From NCBI RefSeq assembly GCF_037975245.1, contig NC_092576.1, positions 42,259,111 to 42,323,110 on the forward strand: DNA of 64,000 bases, written 5' to 3'. A model generated the notes under the pieces. It searched no databases and had not been told where the DNA came from. It saw nothing but the letters and a program-made list of their open reading frames with translations. Within the stretch, counting starts at the first letter, position 1. Every line of letters starts with the position of its first letter. Shown here in pieces: positions 1 through 14,071 of the stretch. The translations under genes and the position numbers were made by a program. Origin of the DNA: Apostichopus japonicus. Lineage: Eukaryota; Echinodermata; Holothuroidea; Aspidochirotida; Stichopodidae.

Positions 1-3000
1 TTTTTATTTGAGCATGTTGAACGCTTGTGATAACATGTCATTACGAATCATTGCAGACGCTCACCCAAACCGTTAAAAAATACCCTCCCTCTCCCCCTTC
101 TCTTCCTACACTGAGCTCCCAACAGTGACGGAGCGTCAATACAGTCAGGGGGCGGATGCCCCCCCCCTCAACGGACTAATATGGACTGCTGGCGCCCTTT
201 TCAGCTTTTGATCACTTTTTTTACTTATTCGCGAGTAATGACTTTTTTTTATGGCGCTCTCATCTACCTATTGACATTTGTCACATTTTGTTGGCGATGA
301 CACCTATTTATTCTTCGTTTATCTACAAATTAGCAAGGCCCGGAAAGGGTCATTTCCGGCCATATAGGGAGTATCTTTACTCAAAAGATTTCTGTACGCT
401 CTGCGCCAACCTGTGGTGGCGCTCCGCTTAGATAAAGTCGAAAGCGCCCATACAGACCATTCTCACCCCCTCTTACCAATACCCCTAGCTCCGCCACGAT
501 AACAGGAGTGACTTTCCATATGTTATTGGTAGGAAATTGCAGGAATTATTGGAATCCTCAATGAAAACTATACGTAGGTAGTCTTGTTTGCGTGGGGATT
601 GAGTTGTGTAGGTGTTACACAAAAATGTAGATATGCTTTCTTTATTCTTGTGGAAAGCCGCTTTCACTTTGATATCAGATAAACCTGTGGTACATGCAGT
701 GACGTAGCCAGGATTGGTCCAGTGGAGGGGGTGGGCGCTTAGGGGGGGGGGCTTGAACAATTCCTGGGAGGGCGTCTTGTTACTACCTGAGTGGAGTGCC
801 ACCATATGGGTTGGCGCTCAGCATACGGGAAATTTTCAGCTATAAAGACCTCCTAGATCGTTGGAAATAACACTTCCCAGGCCTTGTAAGCTGCTCTAAA
901 GTTTCACAGCATCCTTTATTTTGAGATCCCCATGTCTTGATATGGTCATCAAATAGTTTAGAGAAATAGAAGAAAAAAGACAATCTGGTAAGTTGCTTTG
1001 AAATATCATGACATATCTCGGCCTATGCGCTATGTCACTTCAGGTTTTTCAGCAACTATAGCCTACTGCCGGTCCGCGGTCGAAGGGTCGTTCATGAGTG
1101 GTCATCATGGATATTTGATACCATGCAGACCAATGAATGATATATTTTTCGCACAGTCTTGCAAGGTTTAAAGAAATGGCTCCTTACATAGTTGGCATGA
1201 TTCAAATTCATCTAGTGCAAATTCATCCAGATGCATATTCATCAATATAATTGGTCGAGAACTTGCTAGAACAGTAAGCTGTCTGAATTAGCATCTTCAG
1301 ATCGAATATGGGTTTGCTGAGTTAGGGAGCAATATGTTCGAAGTACAAGGACCAACCAATGAACACAATTTTAACATAAGAGGCAGAGATAAGACACTTT
1401 AGCAGAAATCATTATGTCTTCTTTCTGTTTATTACTGATAAATGCAAATATTTTCATTAAAAATCAATATGAAATTTCATGTTACTTTCAGAAATATATG
1501 AACAAAGCAACTTCAACAACTTCAGCTCATTCACATTCATGCTATCAGCTAGAAAATTCACCATGAGGCACATTTTCTATGAGGCATTGATGTGAATACC
1601 ACTGACATAACTTGTGCTATTCAAATGGATAAAGGGCTTGGTCAAGTCATGAATAAGGCTCTGCCCCATATATTGCACATGTACAAAAAGGGTTACTGCT
1701 GTACATGCAATACTTTTTTGATGGGGGAGAGGGGGGGGGGAGATGTGGTAACATGTTGAAAAGACCACATCTTTTAATTTGTCATTTTTCTTTTGAACAT
1801 ATGCAAATGCTAGAAATGAAAGCACTTGGAAATTTCTTAAAGAGATAGGCAGTTGTTGCCCTTGCACTGCTTTGAAGTCTGCACCACTGTAAATATTGTT
1901 GAAGGAGTGGAGTTCTGCGAATCTTTTGATAGTCAAGTAATAAATTTTTCTTTCACTGTTTGTTAAACAGCTCCTAGCAGTAATATGCATTTGCACGACA
2001 TTGTATCTGAGGTTCATTATGTTACCGGTGTTTTCTACATACATTCAAATTAAAAACCAATGTTAAACTTGTTCACCTGCAATGGTCTAAATTCAGAAAG
2101 TACATCAATATCATAACTCTTTTGCATGTTGTATAACAGTACTGAATTTGAAGTGGATTATATTTATCAATGAATATAGCAATGTTTTGGGTAAAAGCAA
2201 TTAAAGCATCCACTTGAACTTCATGTTTTCCTTGCATTGTTTGCTACTTCCTCCTATCTAGATTCGAAAGGGACATATAGATAAATGCTCAATACCTCAA
2301 ACAACATTATTTAACCTTGTTTCCCACAAAAAATGTTCTGTCCCAGTTTCTGTAAACTACTCGGGATAAATGGAGGGGTGGGGGGGGGATGTTGGACAGG
2401 TTGGGAAACTAAATATTTGACAGATGTTGTATTTGACAATAAAATTCACCTTCCCAAGGAAGTAATACAGTTCTTTAAGTGGCATTTTATGAAGGACCTA
2501 CAGTATGTAACAATAGCAGAATTGAGTGCCTCCTGCTGAAATGTCCAATAAAGACTTGCAGTATTGGAATGTTCATCAGATTCCTCATTTATAGAAACAT
2601 CTGCTTATTGAAACTTTCCTAGGATGTTGCCAACAAGATGCAGTTGAAGTCTACTGTACCTTGTTGTCAAAGGTGGAGCTCACAAAAAGTCCTATCAACT
2701 AGTCTTATTCAAGCAGTGGCAACATATGGGAAAAAAGAAAAGCAAAATATGGTACAATTTTGTTAATATTATTTTGAACTATTTATCCCAACACCCTATC
2801 CTCCTTTTAAGACTTTTGTAAGCTTGTAAACCAGTTACAGCACTCATGCAACATGATATGACAAAGGTTCATTGCCAGAGCATGAAACTAGCAATTTGGA
2901 GTAAATTTGTTAAAAGAATGATGAAGTTAATACACTGAAATATTGAATGGGGCTCAAAAGAGCTTAAGAAGTCTTTTGAGGTACATTACTTGTTCTGATA

Positions 3001-3825
3001 AATATATTAATTGCCCTAAGATTCAGCTATTAAAGCAGCTACTAGTCAGATACTAGATAGTATGGGATCATCAAGGTTTTCAGATTTTACCTATATTGGC
3101 CTCAATAACCTTTGACTTGGCTACGAGCTCAGCACATGATACACCTGCATACAAACTTCCATTCATCATTCCAATATTGAACTATCATGTTAACATGGCT
3201 TTCAGTTTCAGATATGTAGTTATCTCACATGGGCTTCTGCTATACTGTTTATAGAATAGTACTCAATGTCAGAAACCTATATGCACTACATATGACTACC
3301 AACTATTCCTTGTTGAGTTAGATGCTCTATGTTACTCTACTGACCTTGAGTAGCCTTTGACCCTCAATGAAGCCAACACCTACTGAAAATTCCAGTATAA
3401 ATATAAACTTAATGAAATGATTCAGAAAATACTTTAACAGAAAGGAAAACTATTATAAACACTTCTGTTCATACTGACCTCAGCGTAAACAATTTAGAGA
3501 CCAAGAACATATGGTATAATAACTATTAGCTAACATTTCTTCCCTCTACTCTGCAATTTTGAGAGAACAATGAGCAAAATTGATACTGGCAAATGTAACA
3601 TGGCAACAATAACAATAATTCACAAATGATGATGACATCAGAAAAAGAGGCAACCATGACAATGATGATGATTTGAAAATCTTAATGAGCAATCCTAAAT
3701 GTAACTAGAATTTCACTTTTAGTAGAGCAGGGTTCTCACAAGCACGTTCTAACCTGGCGGTGGTCGTGGTTTGAATATGATTTTGCCTCTCCCTGAATGG
3801 TTTGAAACTTGAGCGCCCGGGCTGA
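1..3825. other. No gene recognised; low-complexity non-coding DNA
   Basis: No open frame here resembles a known domain or has convincing splice sites. The first 800 bases contain G/C homopolymer runs and a motif like GTGACGTAGCCAGG (about 698, and inverted near 484) that recurs near 30,019 and 30,136. This suggests old interspersed repeats of an unassigned family. The rest is AT-rich and unremarkable, and could be intron or intergenic. Confidence 0.5.
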
Positions 3826-5175
3826 ACATTTATGAACCAGGAAAAGCTTGCTGCCACTTATCTGGTCCGAAAAAATTATAGCATGAGGTAAATTTCCTCC
3901 TGGGTGCATAATTATCATAACAGTTCAAGAATTTTTACCAAAGGTGATCATATTTGAATATCTGGAGTCGGCTCGGACTTGAAGGGTCTTGGATTTGGCT
4001 CATACCAAGTGGGCTCGGACTTGGCTCAGACTCTGGCTAATTGGACTCGACTACAGCTCTGCCATAAATATAAAAAGATAATGGATTGTTAATAATTTAT
4101 CATATGATGTTGAGAAGGTAGAGACTTAGAAAGTTAACTCCTAAATGTAATGGATAGCATTAAACTCTTCGTTTCACTAACAAAAGGATTCTCAAATACA
4201 GTACTAGCAACATTACTGCTAAAATAATGGATCACCAATACGATGCAGTGAGAAAAGGGAGTTTAATAAAGAGCATCCCTCAATGTAATGACTAGGATAA
4301 AACTCTTAGTTCCACTAACAAAAGGATACCACATGCAGTACCAACAAGAGGGATGCCCATTATATCGAGGGTCCACTAGACTTGCTAGACCCAACACCCC
4401 CATTGTGGGAAGCATTATTGAGCGTCTAGTTAGCATTTATTGGGTAACTGAAGTATTGAAGGACCTTGGTGTCTCCCCTCCCAGTAGTTTTATAACATTT
4501 ATGAACCAGGAAGAGCTTGCTGTCACTTATCTGGTCCGAAAAAAATATAGCATGAGGTAAATTTCCTCCTGGGTGCATATAATTATCATAACAGTTCAAG
4601 AATTTTTACCAAAGGTGATCTTTGGTGTCTGGAGTCAGCTCGGACTTGAGGGGTCTTGTATTTGGCTCAGACAAGATGGTCTCGGACTTGGATCGGGCTC
4701 TGGCTAATTGGACTCGACTACAGCTCTGCCATAAATATAAAGAGATAATGGATTGTTAATAATTTATCATATGATGTTGTGAAGGTAGACACTTAGAGAG
4801 TACTCCTAAATGTAATGGATAGCATTAAACTCTTCGTTTCACTAACAAAATGATTCTCAAATACAGTACTAGCAACATTACAACTAGAATAGTTGATTAC
4901 CAATATGCTGCAGTGAAGTAAAAGAGTTTAGTAAAGAGCATCCCTCAATGTAATGACTAGGATGAAACTCTTAGTTTCACTAACAAAAGTATACCACATG
5001 CAGTACCAACATGGGGGGGGGGGGAGGATGCCCATTACATTGAGGGTCCACTAGACTTAAGGTTTGCTAGACCCAACATCCCCATTGTGGGAAGCATTAT
5101 TGAGCATCTAGTTAGCATTAATTGGGTAACTGAAGTATTAAAAGACCTTGGTGTCTCCCCTCCCAGCAGTATAAC
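3826..5175. repeat. Tandem duplication, two copies of about 667 bp
   Basis: The block starting at 3826 (a line with ATGAACCAGGAA) is repeated from about 4492. Matching landmarks lie 665-682 bases apart: the segments near 3861/4527, 4034/4701, 4147/4812, 4281/4947 and 4470/5152. Each copy holds smaller units of about 143 bp (starts near 4079, 4223, 4746 and 4889) that share a CACTAACAAAAGGATTCTCA-like core. No protein-coding sense is seen. Confidence 0.85.
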
Positions 5176-5400
5176 AACTGGAATAATGGATTGGTGAAAC
5201 AATGTTTTATTTGATACAGTGAAGTAAGGGAGTTACATGAATAATAGTTAATGCAATGAATATGATTGAAATCTTTGTTTTACTAACGAAAATTATTCTC
5301 AAATACAGCAACATAAGAATTTGTATAAATGGATTATTAATAATGAATTTTATGATGCTGTGAAGGAAGAAAGTTCATTAACAAATTTTAATTTGTATGC
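5176..5400. repeat. Further degenerate copies of the ~145-bp unit
   Basis: Beyond the second large copy, two more diverged units begin near 5182 and 5330. They are recognisable by AATGGATT, a run ending TTCTCAAATACAG and GATGCTGTGAAG. They extend the array to about 5400. Confidence 0.6.
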
Positions 5401-8400
5401 TGCATGTCATATACCTGTCCAGAAACTAAAAAGAAAAATTCAAACTCATAGAATGCACCGTACCTGGCTCCAAGCAATGACATATAAATCTACAGTAGTC
5501 CTCATTGTATCTACAGAAGTTGTTTGTCCAATTTTAATCGAAAGCCTTTCCTTTCATTGAAAATTTTGATCTTCAGTAAAAATATTCTTCTGTCTGCAGA
5601 TTTTATTGATGACAGTACTTCCTTCTCTTGTGGAGAAATTCCATCAGCTCTCGTTAAGCTACAACGAACCAAAACAACATTTCAATCATATGTCAAAGTT
5701 TCACTGAAGTACATTCCATGTAAATATTTTTTTAAAGCCTCACATTTTGATATTGACATTGTTGCAAAAGGTACAAATAAACACATCATAATCAAGGTTA
5801 AAATGTGATGGTGTGTTAACACCTCAAGTCTTTGCTTCACAATCCTACCTACAATTCATTCCAGCCTGCCAGATGGCAGATTTACAGTACATTTGGTTTT
5901 CAAAGACTACACATAAAGTCATTTCAATTCTGATAACATTCTATGATGGTGGAAGTAGCAAAGTAAAACAAAAGGTTTGGCAGTGGACTTGGTGGGAAGT
6001 GGAAAGTCTTTCTTACATTACTTTGTTAGCCGTTGCCTTAGATCGTTTACAGTTTTTGAAAATAAACAGCAAATTTTCATCATCTTTGTTCGTGTTGAAA
6101 CTTAGTACAGTAAATTTATATTATGTATAGTGTGTGTTGATCAGACGTAGAGGATATTAAAGGGAAGACTTTAGAAAACTAACTTCAGGTCATAGGGATT
6201 TAAAATATATCTCACAGTCAATACTTACTGAATATTAAAGACAACTGGGATGTTTGCAATATATGCTTGTGGGAGCTCCTTATTTCCATATAAGCCATTT
6301 CTCGCTGCATCCCATGGTCAGCATGAACCAGCAGCTCAAAGTTCAGTATTTTGATATCCTGTGTCGACCTTGAAATTGCAGCCCTGTACTTCTTGCAATA
6401 AAGTGGAGCATATCTGCTGTGGTGTTCTCATTCTGCATTCATGCATTCCTCAAATTGTGCCAAATTTAAGCCATCTTTTCTGACAAGAGAATGAACATAA
6501 ATAAGTCCAGATAATTGTTTCATAAATTGCAAGTGGAAGTCTTGACAGTGCAGTTCCCTATTTGATGTCAATACTTAGTGTACATGTTGTCCAATATTCA
6601 TGTCAGTTTAGTTAATTTAGCTATCACTTTTTTTCATGGAAACCGCATATGCAACAATTGAGAAAAATGCCACACTACTAAGTTTGAATATTGATCTATT
6701 ATTTGGTATGTAAGTTATACCCAGGAATTTAGCATGCAATTACTTCAAGAGATTGACTGAGTATTCATGCATGGTTCAATGCCTCATCCCGCATGCAGTT
6801 CATTTACTAAAGAATTGCATGCACCCTGGTCTATGTATACCGGTACATTTAGTCCCTCAACGTATCATTTGGGGTTTAAGCTCAGGACAACTCGTGTACA
6901 CAGACTTTGGCATTATGACTGAGTTCATTTTTAATGTTTGGTTTCAATGATGTTGAAACTTTCCACTCACGATGGCATATGTGTGCGTGTGCATTGGTAG
7001 GAGTACTGTGTTTGTGATCCTAGCTTGTAAACACAGTTTCTCATGACAGTAAGCTTTATTGGACAGATCTCATAGTTGGTACAGTATGTATGTATAGATG
7101 CATCACAAGTACAAGAAGCCTATTGTTTTTGGTGAAGGTCAAAGGTAATTTAGGTAAAAATGGTCAAATTGTGAAAACTCAATTTGAAGCATGGATAGAT
7201 CTATTTATTGGTATGTCTAGGCCAGTGGTTGGGTCAACAGGGCAAACTTGTGAAAACCTTATTTAAACCATGCATCTCAAAGCAGGGTACACTAGCTTGC
7301 AGAGATATATAATGTTTAGTATCATGTTATATCGCTACAGAAGGCTTTCAGTGGTCTTTTTAGATCCCCAACTGTCACTTTGAAAATGCTGTTTATCACA
7401 GTTCTCAATAGTTTTTTGCTGTATATTATTAAGATACAATAAGTTGTACATGCAGCCTACACATATACAGTAGCATACATGTCAGATTGACAAATTCATA
7501 AAATGAAACTTATTACATAATGGAAACCATGTGCAGTGCAGTTTGCATAATGGTGATCTATTTATACACCCAACCAGCTAGTATCGGATCATAGCAACAT
7601 GTTACCACATGTATGCATTTAAGTGTTTTGTCACACAGTACAGTGCTAACATCATACAAGGGAGTTTTATTTGTTCCATAACAACTCTGATTATAATAGC
7701 CTGTTCGTGCAGGGAGTTGTAATGGAACAACTCCCTGGTTTGTGCTATGGACATGAGAACTATCTAGTGCCTGTTGAACATCCTGTCTTGTGCATTTTCA
7801 TGTTACTTACTAACACCAAATTACTGCACACAGATGGTCATTTTTAAAAGTATGAAAACTGAATACAATCAAGAGCTTTTATTTGGACATGATACCCAAT
7901 ATGGAACTACTTTAGTTGCACATACTGTATGTATGCTGGTTTTTATCATGAATGATTTTGATAGGAGCCATGATTTTTTTATTTTTTTTTTTATGAAGTA
8001 GGTCTGGATTCCCTTGGCATTATAACCTGATTGAAATTTAACCTCTGTGATTGCACTAATATGTGAGACCATTGATCAACCTAATTAATAGCTTTTAATG
8101 ATGAAGACACTGATAACAATTTCATAACTCATTAGTGTGAACACAATGCAAGGTTCAATGAGGTACTTTTTATTTCCTTAAAATGCATAGCTGGTGGTTT
8201 TTCAACATACTCTAATCCTTTCAAATATGTTACATTGAATCTTTACACTTTTCCATTGATACAGTATATCACAGAATGTGTTTTTTTGTTATGGGACTCC
8301 GTAAAACTGGATCAAACCTAGCAATTTTGGACAAGGAATTTGCTCTTTTTGCAAAAACTCCTAAGTGCTCAAGTGACTGTACAGTAGGTCACCCTGTGAA

Positions 8401-10251
8401 GGCATTGTGGGACTTTGAGGAATACTTTTGATCAAGCTATTACTTCAGCACTATTAACACTACCCACATCATAACGTTAATATCAAAATGCCTAAATTAC
8501 TTAGCCATGATTGCGTTGTTATTCTAAAATGAATACTCAATTGTTTACCTTCAGCCATGATTCATCCCATAGGTGCAGGGGGAAAAAACTCATGTTACAG
8601 TACAAAAAATGGTTGTACACTGCTACACTGAGGCCCTGTGTGACTTAGTTCTCTGAATCAGAACCAATGACACACCACTACTACTGTACGCACAGGGCTA
8701 AGTGATGCACACTAACACATAAAGAGAATATTGTGGGGATGAATATTGTACTGAGACGGCAAACGTTTTCACATTTTTTACTTTTGTAACTCGTTTATGG
8801 AATCTGTCACTGTCAGGCCCTTTCTTTTACTGTAGTGTTCCGTTTGCTTGTGTATCTGTTTTTGTGGAGTTGTGACTTTCTGACTGCCTCATTTTATGTC
8901 AGAGAGATTGAGACATACCCAAAGATTTATATTTCGTGAAATGGTTCAAAATTGCATCGCATGAATGCAAGTTCTTTCATACCCCTAAATTGACAGATCT
9001 GTCGATGAGCTTACTGTAGTGAAGGCCTAAGTAAACATCCATTATCTTTGGATGCTGTTTGCTATGCTCTGAGCCTCTAACTTCAGAAAGGTCAGGTCCC
9101 AGAGATTAGTGGTATTATATTGAGGTAATTTTGGTTATTTTTAGGGAGTAAGATTTCCAAATGCCCCAAAACATGGACAAAAATAATTTGATCAGCATAT
9201 ACCTGAAATGGATTCAAACTCATGAAATATTTAACTCTGCTTGGCTGCAAAAAGTTATGGTTGCCTGCTGTATAGTTGCTAGTACTAGCTACAGTAGTAG
9301 TAGGATAGTATATAGTAATAGTAGTACTAGTACTGTAGGCCTAGTAATATTTGGAGGTGCGTCAATTATTAAGCCTTTACTTTAAAAGATCTGGAAGATC
9401 ACCAGGCTGCAAAATGTGTAGGTTGACCAGTCTGTTACAAGTATATACTTTAATTTACAGTATGTATCACATTTATATTCCGAGTATCAGCAAAGGCAGT
9501 AGCAGGCAGCTGTGATTTACCATAGCCAGTAATACTGATAGGTCCAATTTAGGGCTAACGTTAGGCCTAGGCTAGTCTACTCTAACTCTAACCATGGTCT
9601 TAATTTATTTGTGTTCAGCATGAAGGTATTTACTCTAAATGTTATAAATATATACGGAACACTTTTAAGGAATTTACTTACAATGCATATACTCCACCAA
9701 AGTTCCAAAAGCCAACTTCAAATGGGCAACGTTTACGGTAACCTGCGGCACTTTCCTTTGAAGACTACATGGCTAGGCCCACATAAAGTAACGTTGAATG
9801 TAGGCTATTGGGATAGCAACGATACGATCCGATCGACTGCCCTGCCACCGAACACAGAAAGAACTGCTTATGTGTGGGGGCGTTGTTTCGTTACGTGTAA
9901 ATTTGCCAGTTAAAATAGAAACTCTTATTTTCTTAAATATCCCAAATTAATGGAAGAAAAAGTACAATTACGAAGATTTCAGTGTAATTAGAGGAACCTG
10001 TAAGTTTCGGAACTATATATAGCCGCATTTGGTCAAAATCGAGGTGTAAAGTTGGGATCAACATATATACCATGTTCGTAATTCTGTTATATACCCTTCG
10101 GAATTACCTCCACTTTTGAGGGGAAATTTTACCCTTTAAATGAACGATTTTTTTTTTGTAACTTCGGAATTGAAAAGTTTATGAGGTTTTCTCTTAACTC
10201 GAAATAATCATTCCTCAAAGGAAGTGAAATTGATTGAACAAGAAGACCCTA
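5401..10251. other. No gene recognised
   Basis: AT-rich sequence with only short chance open frames. A short perfect hairpin lies at 7711-7736 (10-base arms, 6-base loop). I found no splice-bounded exon, RNA gene or transposon protein here. Confidence 0.45.
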
Positions 10252-10304
10252 GACTTAGGTTTACCTGGTGTCAGGTAAACCTATCCCCGAGGTAAACCTA
10301 AGTC
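10252..10304. repeat. Hairpin with three interchangeable arms
   Basis: The arms GACTTAGGTTTACCT (10252-10266) and AGGTAAACCTAAGTC (10290-10304) are perfect complements. Between them a third copy, AGGTAAACC (near 10273), can also pair with the left arm. Function unknown. Confidence 0.7.
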
Positions 10305-10339
10305 CCAGCTATCATGCGTTGAAGTAAACAAATATACCA

Positions 10340-10341
<2 letters not shown>

Positions 10342-10395
<54 letters not shown>

Positions 10396-10396
10396 C
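10342..10396. repeat. (TA)n microsatellite
   Basis: About 25 TA units with one interruption (TATTTATA) near 10385. Confidence 0.95.
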
Positions 10397-11384
10397 TTTG
10401 TATATCATGTAGTAAGTAAATTTACCACAGTATAAGCGAAACGATAGTGAAGGAATCAAACCCACAATGTGACTGAATAAGTACTGTCACACGATCGTCT
10501 GTACAATACACCAGAGCCGGTTAAAGTACCAGTTTTCTCCATAAACTATGAATACTGAACACCATCGGATTTTACGAGAGTTTTGGCGTTCTGTAACATT
10601 ATTAATGCGACCATGCGCTGAAGTTTATTTCGTTGGTAAGGTTATACCTGCCACGAGTATTATACACATGTCACATAACATCTAGGCCTTCAACATGTCT
10701 GCTGGCTCACTTCAACGTACCACTTTACAATACTGACAAACAACTCTCGCTGTATTTAACGTAGGAAATGATTAACCTTGAACTAGGTTCTTCATGCTGT
10801 TCATATTTCGTGTCATATAATTGGCACTAAAGCCAAATATAGCAACGAAAGTAAATGTAAATCACGTGTCGGTTATTGCTATTGTCAACGAATAGAGCAA
10901 TTGCTGCTTCCTTCGACTTAATATGTCGATCAAACATGAAATTGTTGAGATATTAATATACGTGAATATACAGTTTGTAAAAGTGATTTATGTTGTAATA
11001 TCATGAGCATAGAAGGAAGAAAGAAGAAACGATACATGTTGACATTTCAAAACAGGAAACGTTTCGATTACATTCAGCCTACAATGTATACCATATATGT
11101 AGGAAACATATTAATAACTAGCATATAGAATATCAAGGAAATGTCTCTGAGACACAAATGTACATCAATTGTAGAATCAGTGGGAGTATATCACGATACC
11201 TGAACTAAAAACAATTTACTTTGCTTTCAGTCATAGCACAAAATTTAAATAATATATTCACGTCTGAGTCACCTACCGTGTCAGATGCGCATGCCCATAC
11301 GACATGACAATCCTCTCGACATCCATAGCTATTAAGGGTCACATGACTAGAAAAACAAAACAGGTTGAAGCTGAAGATTAACCC

Positions 11385-11745
11385 TCTTGACTGATGGGAA
11401 GACCCCTAACGCTAGTTTACAACACTTAACCCCTGGTCACTGGAAACTTGTCACACCTACTCGCCAAAGTGTGCTAATTCAAACAATCCCTCCCGGTACT
11501 ACAGTACACCACATCTACGTCCCTAAGGGACTTCCCATAGGGATGCAGCCACAAACCAGTGCACGCAACTGTATTTTACACGTTATCTAGTAAGTCACCC
11601 ATTTATACACATGGGTGAAGGTGGGCAATGGAGATAAAGTGCCTTGCCCAAGGACACAACAATAATGATCTGGCTAGCAATCGAACCTGCAAACCTTAGA
11701 TCACAAGTCCACTGAGTTAACTACTTCACCACATCGCTCTCATGA
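11385..11745 (-). mobile_element. tRNA-derived SINE
   Basis: Read on the minus strand, 11741 to about 11675 resembles a tRNA head. It has an A-box-like TGGTGAAGTAGTTAAC and a B-box-like GGTTCGATTGC with the usual spacing. The body follows, with CCTTGGGCAAGGCACTTTAT and a short inverted repeat around CACCCATGTGTATAAATGGG. A tRNA-related head followed by an unrelated body is the hallmark of tRNA-derived SINEs. The tail end, placed near 11385, is uncertain. It is not a functional tRNA gene: no acceptor stem could be closed. Confidence 0.65.
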
Positions 11746-12099
11746 TATGGAATTCAAATTAGTTACATACTTTCACAGTATTCCATGAAGATATTTCGTT
11801 TGCATACATCAATTCTAAGCTTCAACTTCAAAACTATGACGAAAAATACAAGAAGAAAAAAGTGAACGACAGAACAGTATATAAATCCTGTAACGAAAGA
11901 CAAACGGGTTTGTGTTAAGATGTTCTCTGACTGTGAATAGTGACCATCAATGGAAACATGTTTTTTTGTAAGTAAAGTCGAAAGATAGACTAGGAATGGT
12001 AGACTAGCAAAGGTAGATTAGCAAGGAAATATTTCAATAATTTGTTTTATACAGCTTCTTTTAGAGATATTCAAATGATAACTAACACTCAATTGCTAA

Positions 12100-12204
<105 letters not shown>

Positions 12205-12282
12205 ACAAGAAAAAAAAATGGAAACAAATTATACTTTCATTTCCTTCCAACTTTATTACTTAGAACGTTAAATAGGCAACAA

Positions 12283-12315
12283 GATATTTCGAGCGTTTAC
12301 ACGGCTCTTCTTCAG
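12283..12315 (-). ncRNA. Hammerhead-ribozyme-like motif at the 3' end of the Penelope-like element
   Basis: On the minus strand the sequence has CTGAAGA, then a GAGC/GCTC helix closing a nine-base loop, then GAAA. This matches the hammerhead core CUGANGA - stem II - GAAA, except for one extra A before the helix. Hammerhead ribozymes are known in the terminal regions of Penelope-like elements. Stems I and III and the cleavage site were not resolved, so self-cleavage is only possible. Confidence 0.35.
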
Positions 12316-12338
12316 TTGTACTAATGAAATGGAAGAAA

Positions 12339-12833
12339 CTAGACCTTATTGGTATTTAGCTTAGCATGAATGCTCATAAAAGAGAGATCCCTGTTGAGCC
12401 TATTGTTGTGTGTGTTGAGGCGTAAGATGGTTTTTAGTTCCCGGTTGTTTCTTTCATGGGCGGTTTTGAAGAAGCCGTACAGAATTACAAATGTGAGGTC
12501 AGATAAGTTGTGATTTGGGAGATTAAAATAAACAGGGAAACCTGGATTATTATTGCGGATACTTAGTTTGTGGTTATTGAAGCGGAGTCTGAACTTTGTG
12601 CTGGTTTCGCCAATATAGGTGACCTGGGGGCACTTGCAACAATACAACAGGTAGATGACATTGGCCGAGTCGCAACCAAATCTACCAGGTCTCAGAGTAG
12701 TGCCTGAGCCCCGGTGGAGGAAAGCGAGCGAGGGGTCGAGGTGTGTGCACACCAAGCATCTAGGTTTGTTAAAGGGGATATTACCACTGTCAGGTTCATT
12801 ACTGGGTGGGGTGAGATTAGTGCGAACCAGCAC
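12339..12833 (-). pseudogene. GIY-YIG endonuclease domain of the Penelope-like element
   Basis: A 164-codon segment with CLVC and a later C/C pair (CCKCP) preceding TYIGET, then R-x-R and HK (FRLRFNNHK). This is the YIG half of the GIY-YIG fold, with its catalytic Arg and a downstream Glu (ERNNRE). It nicks DNA for retroelement insertion in intact relatives. Confidence 0.8.
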
Positions 12834-12861
12834 TGAGCGGATGTTACGGGTTGTCTATATG

Positions 12862-13713
12862 CTATGACTGGGGGGGGGGGGCTTTGAAGAGTTCAGCTAT
12901 TGTGGGGTCCGAACCTGGAGTGCCCCAAGATTGTTTGATTTCATTGGAAGGGGGGAAGGGAGGGTGGTAGGTGACAACGAGGGGTAGTCTATCAGAACAG
13001 ATTTTTTTACGATAGGTTAGGAGACTAGATCGTTGTAGAGACAGAACCCGTTTGAGGTGGAAGTTAAGTATTCGGTACGGGTATCCCCTTTGAAGGAAAA
13101 AATCAAACAGTTCAATGGCCTTATTAAGAAAAGTTTGGTCGTGTGAGCAGATACGCCGGTATCTGAGTAACTGGCTGTAGACAATGTAATTTTTGGTGTG
13201 GCGGGGATGAAAACTATTAAAGTGGAGATAAGAGTGCCTATCAGTGGGTTTGGCATACACCGATGTCTCTATTTTGTGATCATCGATCATGACGAGTACA
13301 TCGAGGAAGGGGATTTGCTTAGTGGACCGTTCGGTGGTAAACTTTATGGAATCATGAAAATCATTGGCAAACGTGATAAAGTTGTTAAGTTCTTGTTCGC
13401 CCTTATCCCATAACATAAAAATATCATCAATGTAACGTACATAGAGACATAGTTTGTAAGAAGATGAAGAAAGTAATTCTTGTTCCAGGTAGTACATAAA
13501 AATATTAGCATATGAGGGGGCCATTCGGGTACTCATGGCTGTGCCTTTGGTTTGCAGAAAATGACGACCATTGAAGGTAAAATTATCATGCTCAAGTATA
13601 AACTTAATGAGCTGCGAGATCTCATCATGTTGGGTGACATCATTAGACGCCATCATCTTATTACAAGCCAGGACACCTTCGCTATGGCGGATATTGGTAC
13701 AGGGCAGAAACAT
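12862..13713 (-). pseudogene. Penelope-like reverse transcriptase, palm and thumb
   Basis: The RT catalytic box YIDD is at residues 94-97 (13423-13434), preceded by TKGTAMSTRMAPSYANIFM (motif B) and followed by FLDVLV. The start is artificial: the motif A segment (LVTMDVSALY, in the frame starting at 13930) is cut off from it by a frameshift near 13690. The 3' end runs into a G homopolymer that breaks the link to the endonuclease. Confidence 0.85.
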
Positions 13714-14071
13714 CCATGGTTACCAGAATGGCGCCTTCAATGAGGGGCGGGACTTCCTTAAGTCTTTTAAGAAAGTGGGTGCTATCTTGAATATAGCTGG
13801 GTATGTTGGGGAGAAGAGGTTGTAAAAAATGGTCAACATAGGCGGAAATGTATTCGGTAAGGGTACCAATAACAAACACAATAGGCCTACCAGGGGCCAA
13901 TATATGTTGTTTACGAGAAATTTCGAACACCTCGTGGTCTGACAGTTTATCAGCATTTTATGTTGATTGCTGACAAGGCCTTTAAGTTTATGTATTTTGG
14001 GGAGTGTGTAGAAGAGTGCGGGTGTGGGGCGGAGGGAATGAGCTTTACAACCTCTTCTCTTACCTTAACGT

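Noticed and set aside
9161-9913. Two open frames of 74 and 100 codons that might be small genes
   Set aside because: No domain, no splice context and composition like the surrounding non-coding DNA.
11675-11741. Functional tRNA gene
   Set aside because: A and B boxes are recognisable, but the acceptor stem does not close and a SINE body follows directly.
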